Below are positions 10,869 through 20,606 of a stretch of 64,000 nt of DNA, one piece after another. Source of the stretch: Cybelea sp963824595. GTDB lineage: Bacteria; Vulcanimicrobiota; Vulcanimicrobiia; Vulcanimicrobiales; Vulcanimicrobiaceae. The stretch spans positions 310,001-374,000 of the forward strand of contig CAWGPY010000001.1 in NCBI GenBank assembly GCA_963824595.1, in the 5' to 3' direction. A program made the translations under genes and the position numbers. Every line of letters begins with the position of its first letter. Within the stretch, counting starts at the first letter, position 1. Below the pieces are notes generated by a model that did not search any database, was not told the origin of the DNA, and saw only the letters and a program-made list of their open reading frames with translations.

Positions 10869-11954
10869 GTGAACGTCGCGCTCGTTCACGACTATCTGAA
10901 CCAGCGCGGCGGCGCCGAACGCGTCTTCGCGCGGATCGCTGAGGCGTGGCCGCAGGCGCCGATTTACACCGCGCTCTACGACGAGCGCGCGTTGGGCGAT
11001 CTCTTTCCGCCCGAGCGCGTGCGCAGCTCGTACTTGGCTCGGCTGCCGTTCGTGAACCGATACTTTCGCACGCTCGCGCCGCTCTATCCCGCCGCGTTCG
11101 AAGCGTTCGACTTCGGCGGCTTCGACGCGATCGTGAGCTCGACGACGGCCTGGGCCAAGGGCGTGCGGGTTCCGCCGGGCGCCGTTCACGTGTGCTACAT
11201 CAACACGGTAAGCCGCTTCGCGTTCGCCTCCGACGAGTACGTGCCGCGCGTCGCGCGCCCGCTGATCGGCCGGCTGGTCGAATGGGATCGCGAGGCCGCG
11301 CGCCGCCCGACGCGTTTCGTCGCGAACTCCCGCAACGTCGCGGCCCGCATCGCCAAGTACTACGGGCGCGACAGCGACGTGCTCCACTGCCCGGTCGATC
11401 TCGATCGTTTCACGGTCGGCGCCGGCCGAGGCGACTACTTTCTGGTCGCATCTCGGCTGCTGCCCTACAAGCGCATCGACCTGGCGATCCGCGCCGCCGC
11501 GATGGCGGGCGTTCCGCTCCTCGTCGCGGGAAGCGGCCCCGCAGAGCGCGCGCTGCGCGAACTCGCAAAGGGCACGACGACCACGATGCTCGGCTACGTG
11601 CCCGACGCGCGCCTCAACGAACTGCTCGGCAACGCGCGCGCCGCCGTGGTGCCGGGCGAGGAAGACTTCGGCCTGGTCCCGCTCGAGGCGGCGGCGAGCG
11701 GCCGTCCGGCGATCGCGTACCGCGGCGGCGGCGCGCTGGAAACGATCGTCGAAGGCGATACGGGCATCTTCTTCGACGAGCCGAACGCGGAGTCGCTTGC
11801 GGGCGCGTTGCGGCGCTTCGACGCGACTCCCTTCGCGGCGTCGCGGCTGCGGGAACACGCCGAGCGCTTCTCGCCGGCGCAGTTCGCGCAGCGCCTGCGC
11901 GAGATCGTCGACCGCGTCTACCTCGAGCAGGCGGCGTGCGCGCAACCTACGTAG
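10869..11954 (+). CDS. Glycosyltransferase family 4 protein
   Basis: A GT-B glycosyltransferase of 361 residues. The N-terminal Rossmann half begins VNVALVHDYLNQRGGAERV. The C-terminal half carries FLVASRLLPYKRIDLAI, a nucleotide-sugar binding EEDFGLVPLEAAASGRP segment, and AYRGGGALETI. The donor and acceptor sugars cannot be told. The GTG start at 10869 is preceded by CAGAGG. It begins a three-gene set with a multi-membrane protein and a GT9-like protein, suggesting cell-surface glycan or glycolipid synthesis. Confidence 0.88.
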   Translation: MNVALVHDYLNQRGGAERVFARIAEAWPQAPIYTALYDERALGDLFPPERVRSSYLARLPFVNRYFRTLAPLYPAAFEAFDFGGFDAIVSSTTAWAKGVRVPPGAVHVCYINTVSRFAFASDEYVPRVARPLIGRLVEWDREAARRPTRFVANSRNVAARIAKYYGRDSDVLHCPVDLDRFTVGAGRGDYFLVASRLLPYKRIDLAIRAAAMAGVPLLVAGSGPAERALRELAKGTTTTMLGYVPDARLNELLGNARAAVVPGEEDFGLVPLEAAASGRPAIAYRGGGALETIVEGDTGIFFDEPNAESLAGALRRFDATPFAASRLREHAERFSPAQFAQRLREIVDRVYLEQAACAQPT

Positions 11955-13165
11955 CGGCAGCGGCGTTCGCGGCCGTCTACGTCGCGCTCGGCCTCAACAA
12001 GCTCTACGCGCTGCGCTACGGCGCCGACCTCGGCACCTATCTGCAGACGCTCGTGAACCTGGGGCACGGCTCGTCGTGGAACTTCGGCGAGTGGCGTCCG
12101 CACCTCCAGGTGCACGACTCGTGGGCGCTCGCGGCGCTCGCTCCGCTCGTCGCGGTCCTTCCGCGCGCGCAGACGCTGATCGTCGTGCAAGTGCTCGCCG
12201 TCGCGGCAGCCGCGATTCCGTTGGCGCTCTTGGCGCGCGAGCTCGGCGTCGGCGCGCGCAACGCCAACCTGCTCGCGATCGCCTATCTCCTCTCGCCGGC
12301 CGCGCAGGGCCTGAGCTACGACAACTTTTCGGAGAACGCGTTCGTTCCGTTGCTGGCCTTCGCCGGCGCGCTGGCGGTTCGCCGGCGCTCGTTCTGGCCC
12401 GCATTGATCGCCGCGGCGCTGCTGATGGGGCTCAAGGAAGACCAGATCCTCTTCGTGCTCTGGTTCGGTGCGGCGTGCGCCTTGTGGTGGGACCGGCGCA
12501 TCGGGCTCGCGCTCTGCGTGCTCGCCGTGGCGAACGGGGTCGGCTTCGCCGCGTTCGAACGCGCCGTGGGCGCGCGCCCGAACGATCCGCCCTACTCGCT
12601 TGCGATCTTCGACGCGTCCGGCAAGTTGACGATGATCGTCTTCCTGCTCGTGCCCTTCGCGTTCGCGCCGCTCGCGATCGGCCGCCGGCTTCTGCTCGGC
12701 ATTCCGGTGTTGGCCGAGATCGTCTTCATGCGGCCGTGGAACTACGAGCCGAGCCGCGTCGGCTCGCATTACGTCGCGCCGCTGCTCGCGGCCACGGCGG
12801 CCGCGGCGGCGTTCGGCGTCGCCCGCAGCCCGCGCTTCGCGCGCGCGATGGTGCCGTGCGCCATCGCCCTGACGCTGTTCTTCAACGACGGCGTGCTGCG
12901 GTTGGGGCGTTGGCCCTACGTCGTGGATTGGAACGCGTACGCTCGCGCCGTCGCCGTGCGCGACGGCGATGCGACGGTGACCCTGCCGCGCGCGCAAGAG
13001 GGCGAGTGGGCCGTCGCCGCGGCGAACCCGCGCGTGCGCCTGGACCCGCATCCCGACCCGCGCGCGACTTCGTGCCCCGCCTTCGACACCGACGCGAGCG
13101 CCTTCTTCGCGAGCCTCGCGGGGCGCGCGCCGCTGCGACTCTGCGGCGGCGTTCCACTGCGATGA
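11936..13165 (+). CDS. DUF2079-like polytopic membrane protein
   Basis: A 409-residue protein with about 8-9 hydrophobic segments. Its N-terminal part YGADLGTYLQTLVNLGHGSSWNF and the KEDQILF segment look like the DUF2079 family, which belongs to the GT-C-like membrane proteins. The final 80 residues are soluble and proline/alanine-rich. The GTG start at 11936 lies inside the preceding glycosyltransferase (19-nt overlap), and the stop overlaps the next gene (ATGA). A role in transferring or flipping a lipid-linked sugar is inferred from its neighbours only. Confidence 0.75.
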   Translation: MRATYVAAAAFAAVYVALGLNKLYALRYGADLGTYLQTLVNLGHGSSWNFGEWRPHLQVHDSWALAALAPLVAVLPRAQTLIVVQVLAVAAAAIPLALLARELGVGARNANLLAIAYLLSPAAQGLSYDNFSENAFVPLLAFAGALAVRRRSFWPALIAAALLMGLKEDQILFVLWFGAACALWWDRRIGLALCVLAVANGVGFAAFERAVGARPNDPPYSLAIFDASGKLTMIVFLLVPFAFAPLAIGRRLLLGIPVLAEIVFMRPWNYEPSRVGSHYVAPLLAATAAAAAFGVARSPRFARAMVPCAIALTLFFNDGVLRLGRWPYVVDWNAYARAVAVRDGDATVTLPRAQEGEWAVAAANPRVRLDPHPDPRATSCPAFDTDASAFFASLAGRAPLRLCGGVPLR

Positions 13166-14262
13166 CTCCCGGGCTCTCGGAACTGGTGCTTCCGGCCGTG
13201 CGCGAGGACCGGGGACGCTTCGCGCTGCTGCGCGGCGAGCGCGTGCTGATCTATTGGCCGCACGGTCTGGGCGATTGGGTGCACGCCGGCTACATCGTGC
13301 CGATGCTCGAGCAGTCCAACGCGTACGCCATCACGCGCTTCGGCGACGACTTCGTCAGCATGATGGAAGGGGCAACGGGCGTCGTACCGGTTTTCAGCGG
13401 CGTTCGCCGGCCGTCCGACGGAGCCGGCTCCGGCGCGGCGCATCTCGGGCTGACGCTGCGGCTTTGCGACGGCCGCGCGGTGCGCGCGGAGTTGCCCGAG
13501 GCGCTCGCCGCCTCGGTCGCGGCTTTTCGCCCCACCGCGCTGCTGTGGACCGATTATCCCGAGACCGAGGGGCGCACCGCGTATCCGTTTCACACTAAGG
13601 CACGCAACGCGGCGCGTCTGCTGGTTCGGGCCGAGCGGCTCGCGGAGTTCGACCTGGCGCAGCCGCTGCGCAACGCGATCGATTTTGCGCCGCCGGCGCA
13701 GACGCGCCGGCTCGTCGAGGAACGGCTGGCACGCTTCGCGCCGGCGCCGGCGCGCCTCGGCGTGATTTCGCGGCGCGGCGTAACGGCCGCGCGCAAGAAC
13801 TGGGGCGACGGCTCCGAGGCGCGCGCGTTCGTCGCGGCGATGCGGCGCGAGCCGGGCGCGTGGCAGTTCGTTTCGATGGAAGATGAAGATCTCGGCGAGG
13901 GCGTCGCGGGATTCCGCGAGCTCTTCGCCGATCTCGACGAACCGTTCGCGCGCCTCTACAAGGCGCTCGCCGCGCGCGCCGATCTCGTGGTCGGAGTTCC
14001 CGCGGGCCCGCTGCACGTCGCGCTCGCGCGCGGCGGCGTTCCCACCGTCGGACTCTGGCTCGCGCACCACCCCGACTGGTACGACGAGCCCAATCCGGAC
14101 GCGATCCACCTCGTGGGGCGATACGTGCGCGACCGGCGGTTCGACCGCCGGCCGGCGTCGGCGACGAAGCCGCCGTCGCTGCGCCATCGTCTGGAACAGC
14201 TCGACACGCTCGCGATACCCGCCGGCGCCGTGGTCGAGGCGGCGCGCGCCGTTACTTCGTAG
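13162..14262 (+). CDS. GT9-like glycosyltransferase (heptosyltransferase-like)
   Basis: A 366-residue protein. An early IYWPHGLGDWVHAGYIVPML motif matches the nucleotide-binding start of the GT9 family. Late in the protein, ADLVVGVPAGPLHVALARGG matches the family's donor-site block. The middle is divergent, so the exact substrate is unknown and a non-catalytic member is possible. It ends convergently with the CPBP protease gene, and the two 3' ends overlap by 11 nt. Confidence 0.7.
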   Translation: MTPGLSELVLPAVREDRGRFALLRGERVLIYWPHGLGDWVHAGYIVPMLEQSNAYAITRFGDDFVSMMEGATGVVPVFSGVRRPSDGAGSGAAHLGLTLRLCDGRAVRAELPEALAASVAAFRPTALLWTDYPETEGRTAYPFHTKARNAARLLVRAERLAEFDLAQPLRNAIDFAPPAQTRRLVEERLARFAPAPARLGVISRRGVTAARKNWGDGSEARAFVAAMRREPGAWQFVSMEDEDLGEGVAGFRELFADLDEPFARLYKALAARADLVVGVPAGPLHVALARGGVPTVGLWLAHHPDWYDEPNPDAIHLVGRYVRDRRFDRRPASATKPPSLRHRLEQLDTLAIPAGAVVEAARAVTS

Positions 14263-14995
14263 CCTGCGGGATCGCCAGCAGCAAAACGATGGAGAGCCCG
14301 TTGAACAGCGCGTGCGAGATCATCGATGCGTACGCGTTGCGCGAGATATAATACACGCCGCATAGCACGATGCCGCCGAGCGCCAGCGGCAGCGCCGCGT
14401 AGACGTCGCCGTGCACGATGCCGAAGAGCGCACCGCTTACGATCGCTCCGCCCCAGAACCCGCCGTAGCGCAGGCCGAGATTGAAGAAGAAGACGCGGAA
14501 GAACGTCTCTTCGGCGAACGGCGCGAACGCGACGGCGAAGACCGAGAAGAAGACGATCGCCGTGGGATCGTGCAGCGTCTTGAAGATCTGGACGATGTCT
14601 TGCTCGTGCGCGCGGTGCGCGAGGCGTTCGATGACGTAGGCGCTGCCCTCGGAGACGACTACCATTGCCACCGCGCCGACGAGCGCGATGCCGAGCGTCG
14701 CGGTGGTCGGCACCCGGAATCCCAGCTCGCGCAAGCCGAACTTCGAGAGGGCCGGCAGGATTGCGAGCACGAGCACGGCGAGCGCAGCTTCGACCGCAAA
14801 CTGCAGCGCGATGCCGATGTCGAAGAGCAGCGGGCTGATCTGCGGAAGCGGCCCCTGCTCGAGCTGCGCGAAGGCGGCTCCCCCGATGAGCAACAGGTAG
14901 AACGCGACGACGAGCCACGTCCAAAACCCGCCGAAGCTATTCTTCGGCCAGCGCGTCGGCCAAACGGGCGAAGTCGCCGAGGTCGAGTCGTTCAC
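14252..14995 (-). CDS. CPBP family intramembrane metalloprotease
   Basis: A 247-residue polytopic protein of the Rce1/CPBP (type II CAAX protease-like) family. The catalytic motifs are present in order: EETFFR, FGIVHGD and SHALFN. About seven hydrophobic segments are visible. The GTG at 14995 is chosen because a GGAG lies 7 nt upstream; an ATG at 15040 is an alternative. The 5' end overlaps the rsmA 3' end by about 59 nt. The substrate is unknown; members process exported peptides or contribute to immunity and signalling. Confidence 0.85.
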   Translation of the reverse strand: MNDSTSATSPVWPTRWPKNSFGGFWTWLVVAFYLLLIGGAAFAQLEQGPLPQISPLLFDIGIALQFAVEAALAVLVLAILPALSKFGLRELGFRVPTTATLGIALVGAVAMVVVSEGSAYVIERLAHRAHEQDIVQIFKTLHDPTAIVFFSVFAVAFAPFAEETFFRVFFFNLGLRYGGFWGGAIVSGALFGIVHGDVYAALPLALGGIVLCGVYYISRNAYASMISHALFNGLSIVLLLAIPQATK

Positions 14996-15767
14996 CGCGA
15001 AGCTCCGGAGAGATGTTGCTGCAATAGAGCGCCCGTTCAATCGTCCCGCGATCGGCGTGCAGCGCCAGCGCGAGACTGTTGACGAGCGTCTTGCGCCGGT
15101 ACGCGAACGCGCCGCGGACGACCTTCCAGAACGTCGGGAGGTCGCGCGGCGCCACCGCCGGCGCGTCGCGCCGAACGAGCCGGACGACGCTCGATTTCAC
15201 CTTCGGCGGCGGATAGAACGAGCGCGGCGAGAGGTCGAACGCGATCTCGACGTGCATCGCGTATTGGACGGCCACGGAGAGGCTGCCGTACGCCGGCGTT
15301 CCCGGGACCGCGCGCAGGCGCTCCGCGACGTCCTTCTGCACCATCACCGTAAGTGCGTCCGGACCGCCTTCCATCTCGATCAGGCGCAGCATCACGGGCG
15401 TTGCTACGTTGTAGGGCAGGTTTCCGGCGGCGAGCCACGGGCGGCCGGCGGCCCAGCGCCGGTAATCGAAGGTCAGCGCGTCGGCCTCGACGATCGTCGC
15501 GCGTGCGAGGTCGTCGCGGGAACGCAGCACGGCGACCAGGTCGGGATCGATCTCGATTGCGGTGACGTTGGCGCCCGCGTCGAGCAGTGCGAGCGTCAGC
15601 GCGCCGGTGCCGGCTCCGATCTCCAGTATGGGCGTCGCCGGCGGCGAACCGGCAACGCACAGCTGCGCGATATGCCGCGCTGCCGACGCGTTTTCGAGGA
15701 AGTTCTGCGCGAGGCGCTTCTTCGGCCGTAGTCCGGCCTGCGCGAGCAGGCGGCGCGGAGTGGACAC
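14937..15767 (-). CDS. rsmA: 16S rRNA A1518/A1519 dimethyltransferase RsmA (KsgA)
   Basis: Dimethylates two adjacent adenosines in the 3' end of 16S rRNA. The 276-residue product shows RPKKRLAQNFLEN, the SAM-binding ILEIGAGTGALTLALL, and the catalytic NLPYNVATPVMLRL. These are followed by SFYPPPKVKSSVV and RKTLVNSL. It starts at a GTG, 14 nt after the 3D-domain gene on the same strand. Confidence 0.96.
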   Translation of the reverse strand: MSTPRRLLAQAGLRPKKRLAQNFLENASAARHIAQLCVAGSPPATPILEIGAGTGALTLALLDAGANVTAIEIDPDLVAVLRSRDDLARATIVEADALTFDYRRWAAGRPWLAAGNLPYNVATPVMLRLIEMEGGPDALTVMVQKDVAERLRAVPGTPAYGSLSVAVQYAMHVEIAFDLSPRSFYPPPKVKSSVVRLVRRDAPAVAPRDLPTFWKVVRGAFAYRRKTLVNSLALALHADRGTIERALYCSNISPELRGERLDLGDFARLADALAEE

Positions 15768-15781
15768 TCCGCTATTCTACG

Positions 15782-16468
15782 CTACTTGAGCTGATAGACC
15801 GTAACGTCGCGCCGCCCGAAGAGCAGCGCGCCGCGCACCGAATCGAAACCGAGGTCGATGCGATGGCCCACGATCGCGCCGCCCGTGTCGCCCGCTACCG
15901 CGATACCGTAGCCGGGTATGTACAGGCGCGTGCCCAGAGGAATGACGCGCGGATCGACCGCGACGATGCCGTGTCCGGCGCGCCGGCCGATTGCCGTCAT
16001 GCCGCCGCAGCCCGCGCAGTTCGCGGTGTACGCGGTCGCCACCATGCGCATCGCGCTATGCGCGACGAGCGCCATGTGCGCGATGCCGCGCGCTTCGAAG
16101 TCGGCCAACGGCGAGTCGCCGATGCCTTCTGCGACGACGCGCGCTTTCGGCGTGCGGATGACGGTGGTCCATGCCACGGTTTTGTGAACCGGGCCGCCGT
16201 CGCGCTGCGCGTAGCGCACGCCGCGCTCCAGTTCGCCGGGCGACCCGGCCCTGAGAACCTTCGAACTGCCGATCGCAAGGTGCGGCGTCAGGCGCGCGAC
16301 CGTGGCCGGCGCGATGCGTTTGCGCTCGATGCGCTCCCAGGTCAGCACGCCGTCGCGGTGCCAGGTGATCTTCGTGGGGGCGCCCGAGCTGGGCGCGGGC
16401 GCGGCTGCAGCCGGATGCAACGTGAGGGCGGCAACGACGAGTGCGGTGCCGGCGAGACGTCCTATCAA
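15782..16468 (-). CDS. Exported G5-like/3D-domain cell-wall protein
   Basis: A 228-residue protein with a signal peptide (residues 1-23) and a middle G5-like stretch (about 60-125). The C-terminal 3D domain has the three diagnostic aspartates: MVATAYTANCAGC, GIVAVDPRVIPLGTRLYIPGYG and AVAGDTGGAI, then GHRIDLGF. 3D domains occur in resuscitation-promoting and lytic-transglycosylase-like proteins, so peptidoglycan cleavage is likely. The start is TTG with AGGA 8 nt upstream. Two cysteines in the 3D domain (CAGC) are an unusual detail. Confidence 0.85.
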   Translation of the reverse strand: MIGRLAGTALVVAALTLHPAAAAPAPSSGAPTKITWHRDGVLTWERIERKRIAPATVARLTPHLAIGSSKVLRAGSPGELERGVRYAQRDGGPVHKTVAWTTVIRTPKARVVAEGIGDSPLADFEARGIAHMALVAHSAMRMVATAYTANCAGCGGMTAIGRRAGHGIVAVDPRVIPLGTRLYIPGYGIAVAGDTGGAIVGHRIDLGFDSVRGALLFGRRDVTVYQLK

Positions 16469-16764
16469 CCCGATATTCCTTTCTTCTCTCGACTCGCGTC
16501 ACGGCCGGAACTGCTACACCGCGCAGAGGTTCCGACGATGGTCGGTGAGTCGGTTTTGGGGAAGCGGCGCAACGGCCGCGGGATGACGGGTCCGGATAAC
16601 GCCTGATTTCACAGCCTGCTTGCTGTCTCAATCGGCAGGCTGGTGTAAGTAACTCGCGCACTATACCACACCCTTTCCGAGAGCCGAATATGGCTGAAGT
16701 CGCATGTCGAAAGGAGACTCCTGCCGCCGGGCCCCGCGGCCTCTAGAGCGAAGAGAAGCCGTGC
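16469..16764. other. Divergent intergenic region with an 8-bp hairpin
   Basis: This 296-nt gap separates the 3D-domain gene (minus) from a glycosyltransferase (plus). An exact inverted repeat, CAGCCTGC at 16612-16619 and GCAGGCTG at 16635-16642, lies in it. On the minus strand it would fall in the leader of the 3D gene, downstream of a TATAGT-like hexamer near 16668. No good -35 element is visible. No known riboswitch consensus was recognised. Confidence 0.4.
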
Positions 16765-17901
16765 ATGGAAGGCCTGCGCGTCGGGTTTTTCACGGAGATT
16801 TACCGGCCCGTCGTCAACGGCGTCGTGGCCTCGGTCGAGGCGCTCGCCGACGGTCTGCGCGAGCGCGGGCACGAGGTCTACTGCTTCGCGCCGTACATGC
16901 CGGGTTACGAGGAGGCGGACGGCCCGGTCTTCCGGATGCCCTCGCTGCCGTTGCCGACCCGCACGCCCTACCGGCTGACGCTTCCGCTGGTAAGCCGGCG
17001 CAATCGCGACGGCATCATCAAGGGCCTATCGCTGATGCACGTCCACTCGCCGTTCGTGACCGGCTGGATGGGGCGCGCCTACGCTCGCCGCTACGGGATG
17101 CCGCTGGTCTTCACGTACCACACGCAGCTCGAAGCCTACGCGCACTACGTACCGTTCGAGCCGCGGGCGACGCGCTTTGCCGTGTCGCAGCTGACCCGCG
17201 CCTTCGCCAACCTCGCCGACGCGGTCGTCGTGCCGACGCCTGCGATGTCGGACCGTTTGCGCGAGCTCGGCGTCACGGTGCGGATCGAGGTCATTCCGAG
17301 CGGCATCGACGTCGCCCGGTTCGCGAGGGGTCGCCGCGACGAAGCGCTGCGCGCGCGGCTGGGTGCGGCGCCCGGTGACCGGCTCGTCCTCTGCGTCGGG
17401 CGCCTCGCGAAGGAGAAGAACGTCGAGCTGCTGCTCCGCGCGCTCGCGCTGGCGGGCCGGCAGCCGCTGCACTTGGCAGTCGCGGGGGAAGGCCCGTCGC
17501 GGGCGGAGCTCGAGGAGCTGGCGCGCGAGCTCGGCGTGGCCTCGCAGACCCGCTTCCTCGGCGTGATCGCGCGCGAGGATCTGCCGGATCTCTACGCGAG
17601 CGCCGACGCGTTCGCGATGCCCAGCACCACCGAAACGCAGGGGCTCGTGCTGGCCGAAGCCCTGGCCGCCGGGACCCCGGTGATCGCCGCCGACGCGCCG
17701 CAGAACCGCGACGTCTTGGGCGAGGCGGGGCGTATCGTGCCGGCGACGGCCGAGGCATTTGCCCGCGCCATCGCCGAACCGGCGGCCCCGCTAGAGCGCG
17801 CAGCCGCGCGGACCGCGGCCGCGCGGTTTTCGATCGAGCTCCAGATCGACCGGATCCTGGATCTGTACGGGAGCTTGATCACGGCCGCTCGGATTGCTTG
17901 A
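16765..17901 (+). CDS. Glycosyltransferase family 4, diacylglycerol glucosyltransferase-like
   Basis: A 378-residue GT-B enzyme. The N-terminus, RVGFFTEIYRPVVNGVVASVE, with VHVHSPF and VFTYHTQLEAYAHYVP, resembles glycolipid synthases and mannosyltransferases of family GT4. The C-terminal half has LCVGRLAKEKNVELLLRA, PSTTETQGLVLAEALAAG and TPVIAADAPQNRDVL. This pattern fits transfer of a sugar from UDP- or GDP-sugar to a membrane lipid, but the substrate is inference. AGAGAAG lies 6 nt before the ATG. Confidence 0.85.
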   Translation: MEGLRVGFFTEIYRPVVNGVVASVEALADGLRERGHEVYCFAPYMPGYEEADGPVFRMPSLPLPTRTPYRLTLPLVSRRNRDGIIKGLSLMHVHSPFVTGWMGRAYARRYGMPLVFTYHTQLEAYAHYVPFEPRATRFAVSQLTRAFANLADAVVVPTPAMSDRLRELGVTVRIEVIPSGIDVARFARGRRDEALRARLGAAPGDRLVLCVGRLAKEKNVELLLRALALAGRQPLHLAVAGEGPSRAELEELARELGVASQTRFLGVIAREDLPDLYASADAFAMPSTTETQGLVLAEALAAGTPVIAADAPQNRDVLGEAGRIVPATAEAFARAIAEPAAPLERAAARTAAARFSIELQIDRILDLYGSLITAARIA

Positions 17902-17926
17902 CGCGAACATACGTTCGATTTAAAAT
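17898..17926 (+). promoter_or_regulatory. Sigma70-type promoter TTGACG-17-TAAAAT
   Basis: The -35 TTGACG (17898-17903) and -10 TAAAAT (17921-17926) are separated by 17 bp. The -35 overlaps the stop codon of the preceding glycosyltransferase gene. The expected transcription start (about 17933) is only about 10 nt before the ATG at 17944, so the GAGG ribosome site would sit at the very 5' end of the message. Confidence 0.65.
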
Positions 17927-17943
17927 GGGGTAGAGGCGATGAT

Positions 17944-18363
17944 ATGGGAACGAAGCGAGGCGCCGCCCCAGCCGTCGAGGCCACGGTCGGCTATGCCGCC
18001 GACGAGCGCGGCAACGGCCTAGCGTACGCGCGCCTAACCGGCGAGCAATCTGGCCGCGTGCTGCGCGTCGGGTTCACGTGTCAGGCGCCCACTCCCGAAC
18101 GAGGCGTCGCCTATGCGGCGCTCACCGCCGTGACCCGAGCGCTCGGGCGCCGGGGGTTTGGAAACGTCCGCTTCGTGGTGCGCGATCGAGAGTTCGTCGA
18201 CGAGATCGCTACCGGCCGCGGCGTCGCGGAAACGCTGGCACTCGCCTACGTGCGCCTGCGCTGCGCGCTCAACGCGCTCGCGGCGTTCGCGGTGCGGACC
18301 GGCGATACCGACGAGCTCACGCAAAGGGCAAGAGCCGAAGTAACGCTGAACGTCGCTGCATGA
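17944..18363 (+). CDS. Small RNase H-fold-like protein
   Basis: A 139-residue cytoplasmic protein. The pattern AYARLTGEQ, then GVAYAALTAVTRALGRRGFGNVRFVVRDREFVDEIATGRG, and a closing helix with RAEVTLN resembles the strand/helix order of RNase HI-like proteins. The full set of catalytic acidic residues is not clearly conserved, so activity is doubtful. It has its own promoter at its 5' end and overlaps mpg (ATGA). A DNA or RNA maintenance role is inferred from fold and neighbour only. Confidence 0.6.
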   Translation: MGTKRGAAPAVEATVGYAADERGNGLAYARLTGEQSGRVLRVGFTCQAPTPERGVAYAALTAVTRALGRRGFGNVRFVVRDREFVDEIATGRGVAETLALAYVRLRCALNALAAFAVRTGDTDELTQRARAEVTLNVAA

Positions 18364-18959
18364 CGTTCGTCCGGTTGACGCCGGCAGAGTTACCCATCGA
18401 AACGCGCGCCCTCGCCCAGGCCCTGCTCGGCCGCGTGCTCGTGCGCCGCACTCCCGACGGCGTCACCGCCGGGCGCATCGTCGAGACCGAGGCATATCTG
18501 CGGGAGGATCCCGCGTGCCACGCGTACCGCGGCAAGAGCGCGCGCAACGCCACGCTGTTCGGCCCGCCGCACCGCGCGTACGTCTATCTCATCTACGGCA
18601 CGTCGTACTGCTTCAATCTCTCCAGCGAGCCCGAAGGGCAGGGCGCGGGCGTCTTGATTCGCGCGCTCGAGCCGATCGAGGGTCTGGAGATCATGGCAGG
18701 GCGTCGCGCGACTTCCGTCGCCCGCGACCTTTGCCGCGGTCCGGGCCGGCTCTGCCGCGCGCTCGCCATCGACCGTTCATTCGATGGAATCGATCTGTTC
18801 GAGCATCGCGCGCTATGGCTGGCCGAAGGCGGAGCGCTTGCGGCACGGGTACGGCGCAGTCCTCGCGTCGGCGTGACGCAAGCGGCGAACCGGCGGCTGC
18901 GCTTCTACGCCGCCGGAAACCCCTACGTCAGCGGCCCCGCTCGCTTGAACCCGGCTTGA
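18360..18959 (+). CDS. mpg: 3-methyladenine DNA glycosylase (Mpg/AAG family)
   Basis: Removes alkylated purines in base excision repair. The 199-residue product matches the AAG-type fold: LARTL-like LAQALLGRVLVRR, the catalytic GRIVETEAYLREDPACHAYRGKSARNATLFGPP, then AYVYLIYGTSYCFNLSSEPEGQGAGVLIRALEP and DLCRGPGRLCRAL. Its length is normal. It starts within the preceding stop (ATGA). Its stop codon overlaps the -35 of the rho promoter. Confidence 0.94.
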   Translation: MTFVRLTPAELPIETRALAQALLGRVLVRRTPDGVTAGRIVETEAYLREDPACHAYRGKSARNATLFGPPHRAYVYLIYGTSYCFNLSSEPEGQGAGVLIRALEPIEGLEIMAGRRATSVARDLCRGPGRLCRALAIDRSFDGIDLFEHRALWLAEGGALAARVRRSPRVGVTQAANRRLRFYAAGNPYVSGPARLNPA

Positions 18960-18984
18960 ACACCCGGAGGGGGTGTGCTATAGT
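18956..18984 (+). promoter_or_regulatory. rho promoter TTGAAC-17-TATAGT
   Basis: TTGAAC (18956-18961) and TATAGT (18979-18984) are spaced by 17 bp. The spacer itself holds a small inverted repeat, ACACCC/GGGTGT. The -35 overlaps the mpg stop codon. Transcription would give a leader of about 190 nt before rho. Confidence 0.7.
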
Positions 18985-19065
18985 GTGGGCGTCGCGTTGC
19001 GGTCGTTTGCCGGCAGCAGCGACACCAATTGACATCCCCCGCTTGCGTCACCCGACCTGACCGCG

Positions 19066-19176
19066 ATGGCAGCCTCGCCTCGCCTTCGGTCGTCGAATCT
19101 TGCCGCGAGCGACGCTGAGAGAGAGCACTCTTCTGCAAACGGAACATCGTCCCAGCACGGAGCATCGCATCAATAA
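19066..19176 (+). CDS. Possible 36-residue leader peptide upstream of rho
   Basis: An ATG at 19066 opens a 36-codon frame ending with TAA at 19174-19176, 4 nt before the rho ATG. It begins MAASPRLRSSNLAAS. No clear Shine-Dalgarno lies upstream. E. coli rho also has a short leader peptide (rhoL), so the arrangement is suggestive. The frame may still be chance. Confidence 0.35.
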   Translation: MAASPRLRSSNLAASDAEREHSSANGTSSQHGASHQ

Positions 19177-19180
19177 CGAT

Positions 19181-20599
<1,419 letters not shown>

Positions 20600-20606
20600 C
20601 GAGCGT

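Noticed and set aside
19029..19034. Perfect -35 TTGACA in the rho leader
   Set aside because: No -10-like hexamer lies 16-18 bp downstream.
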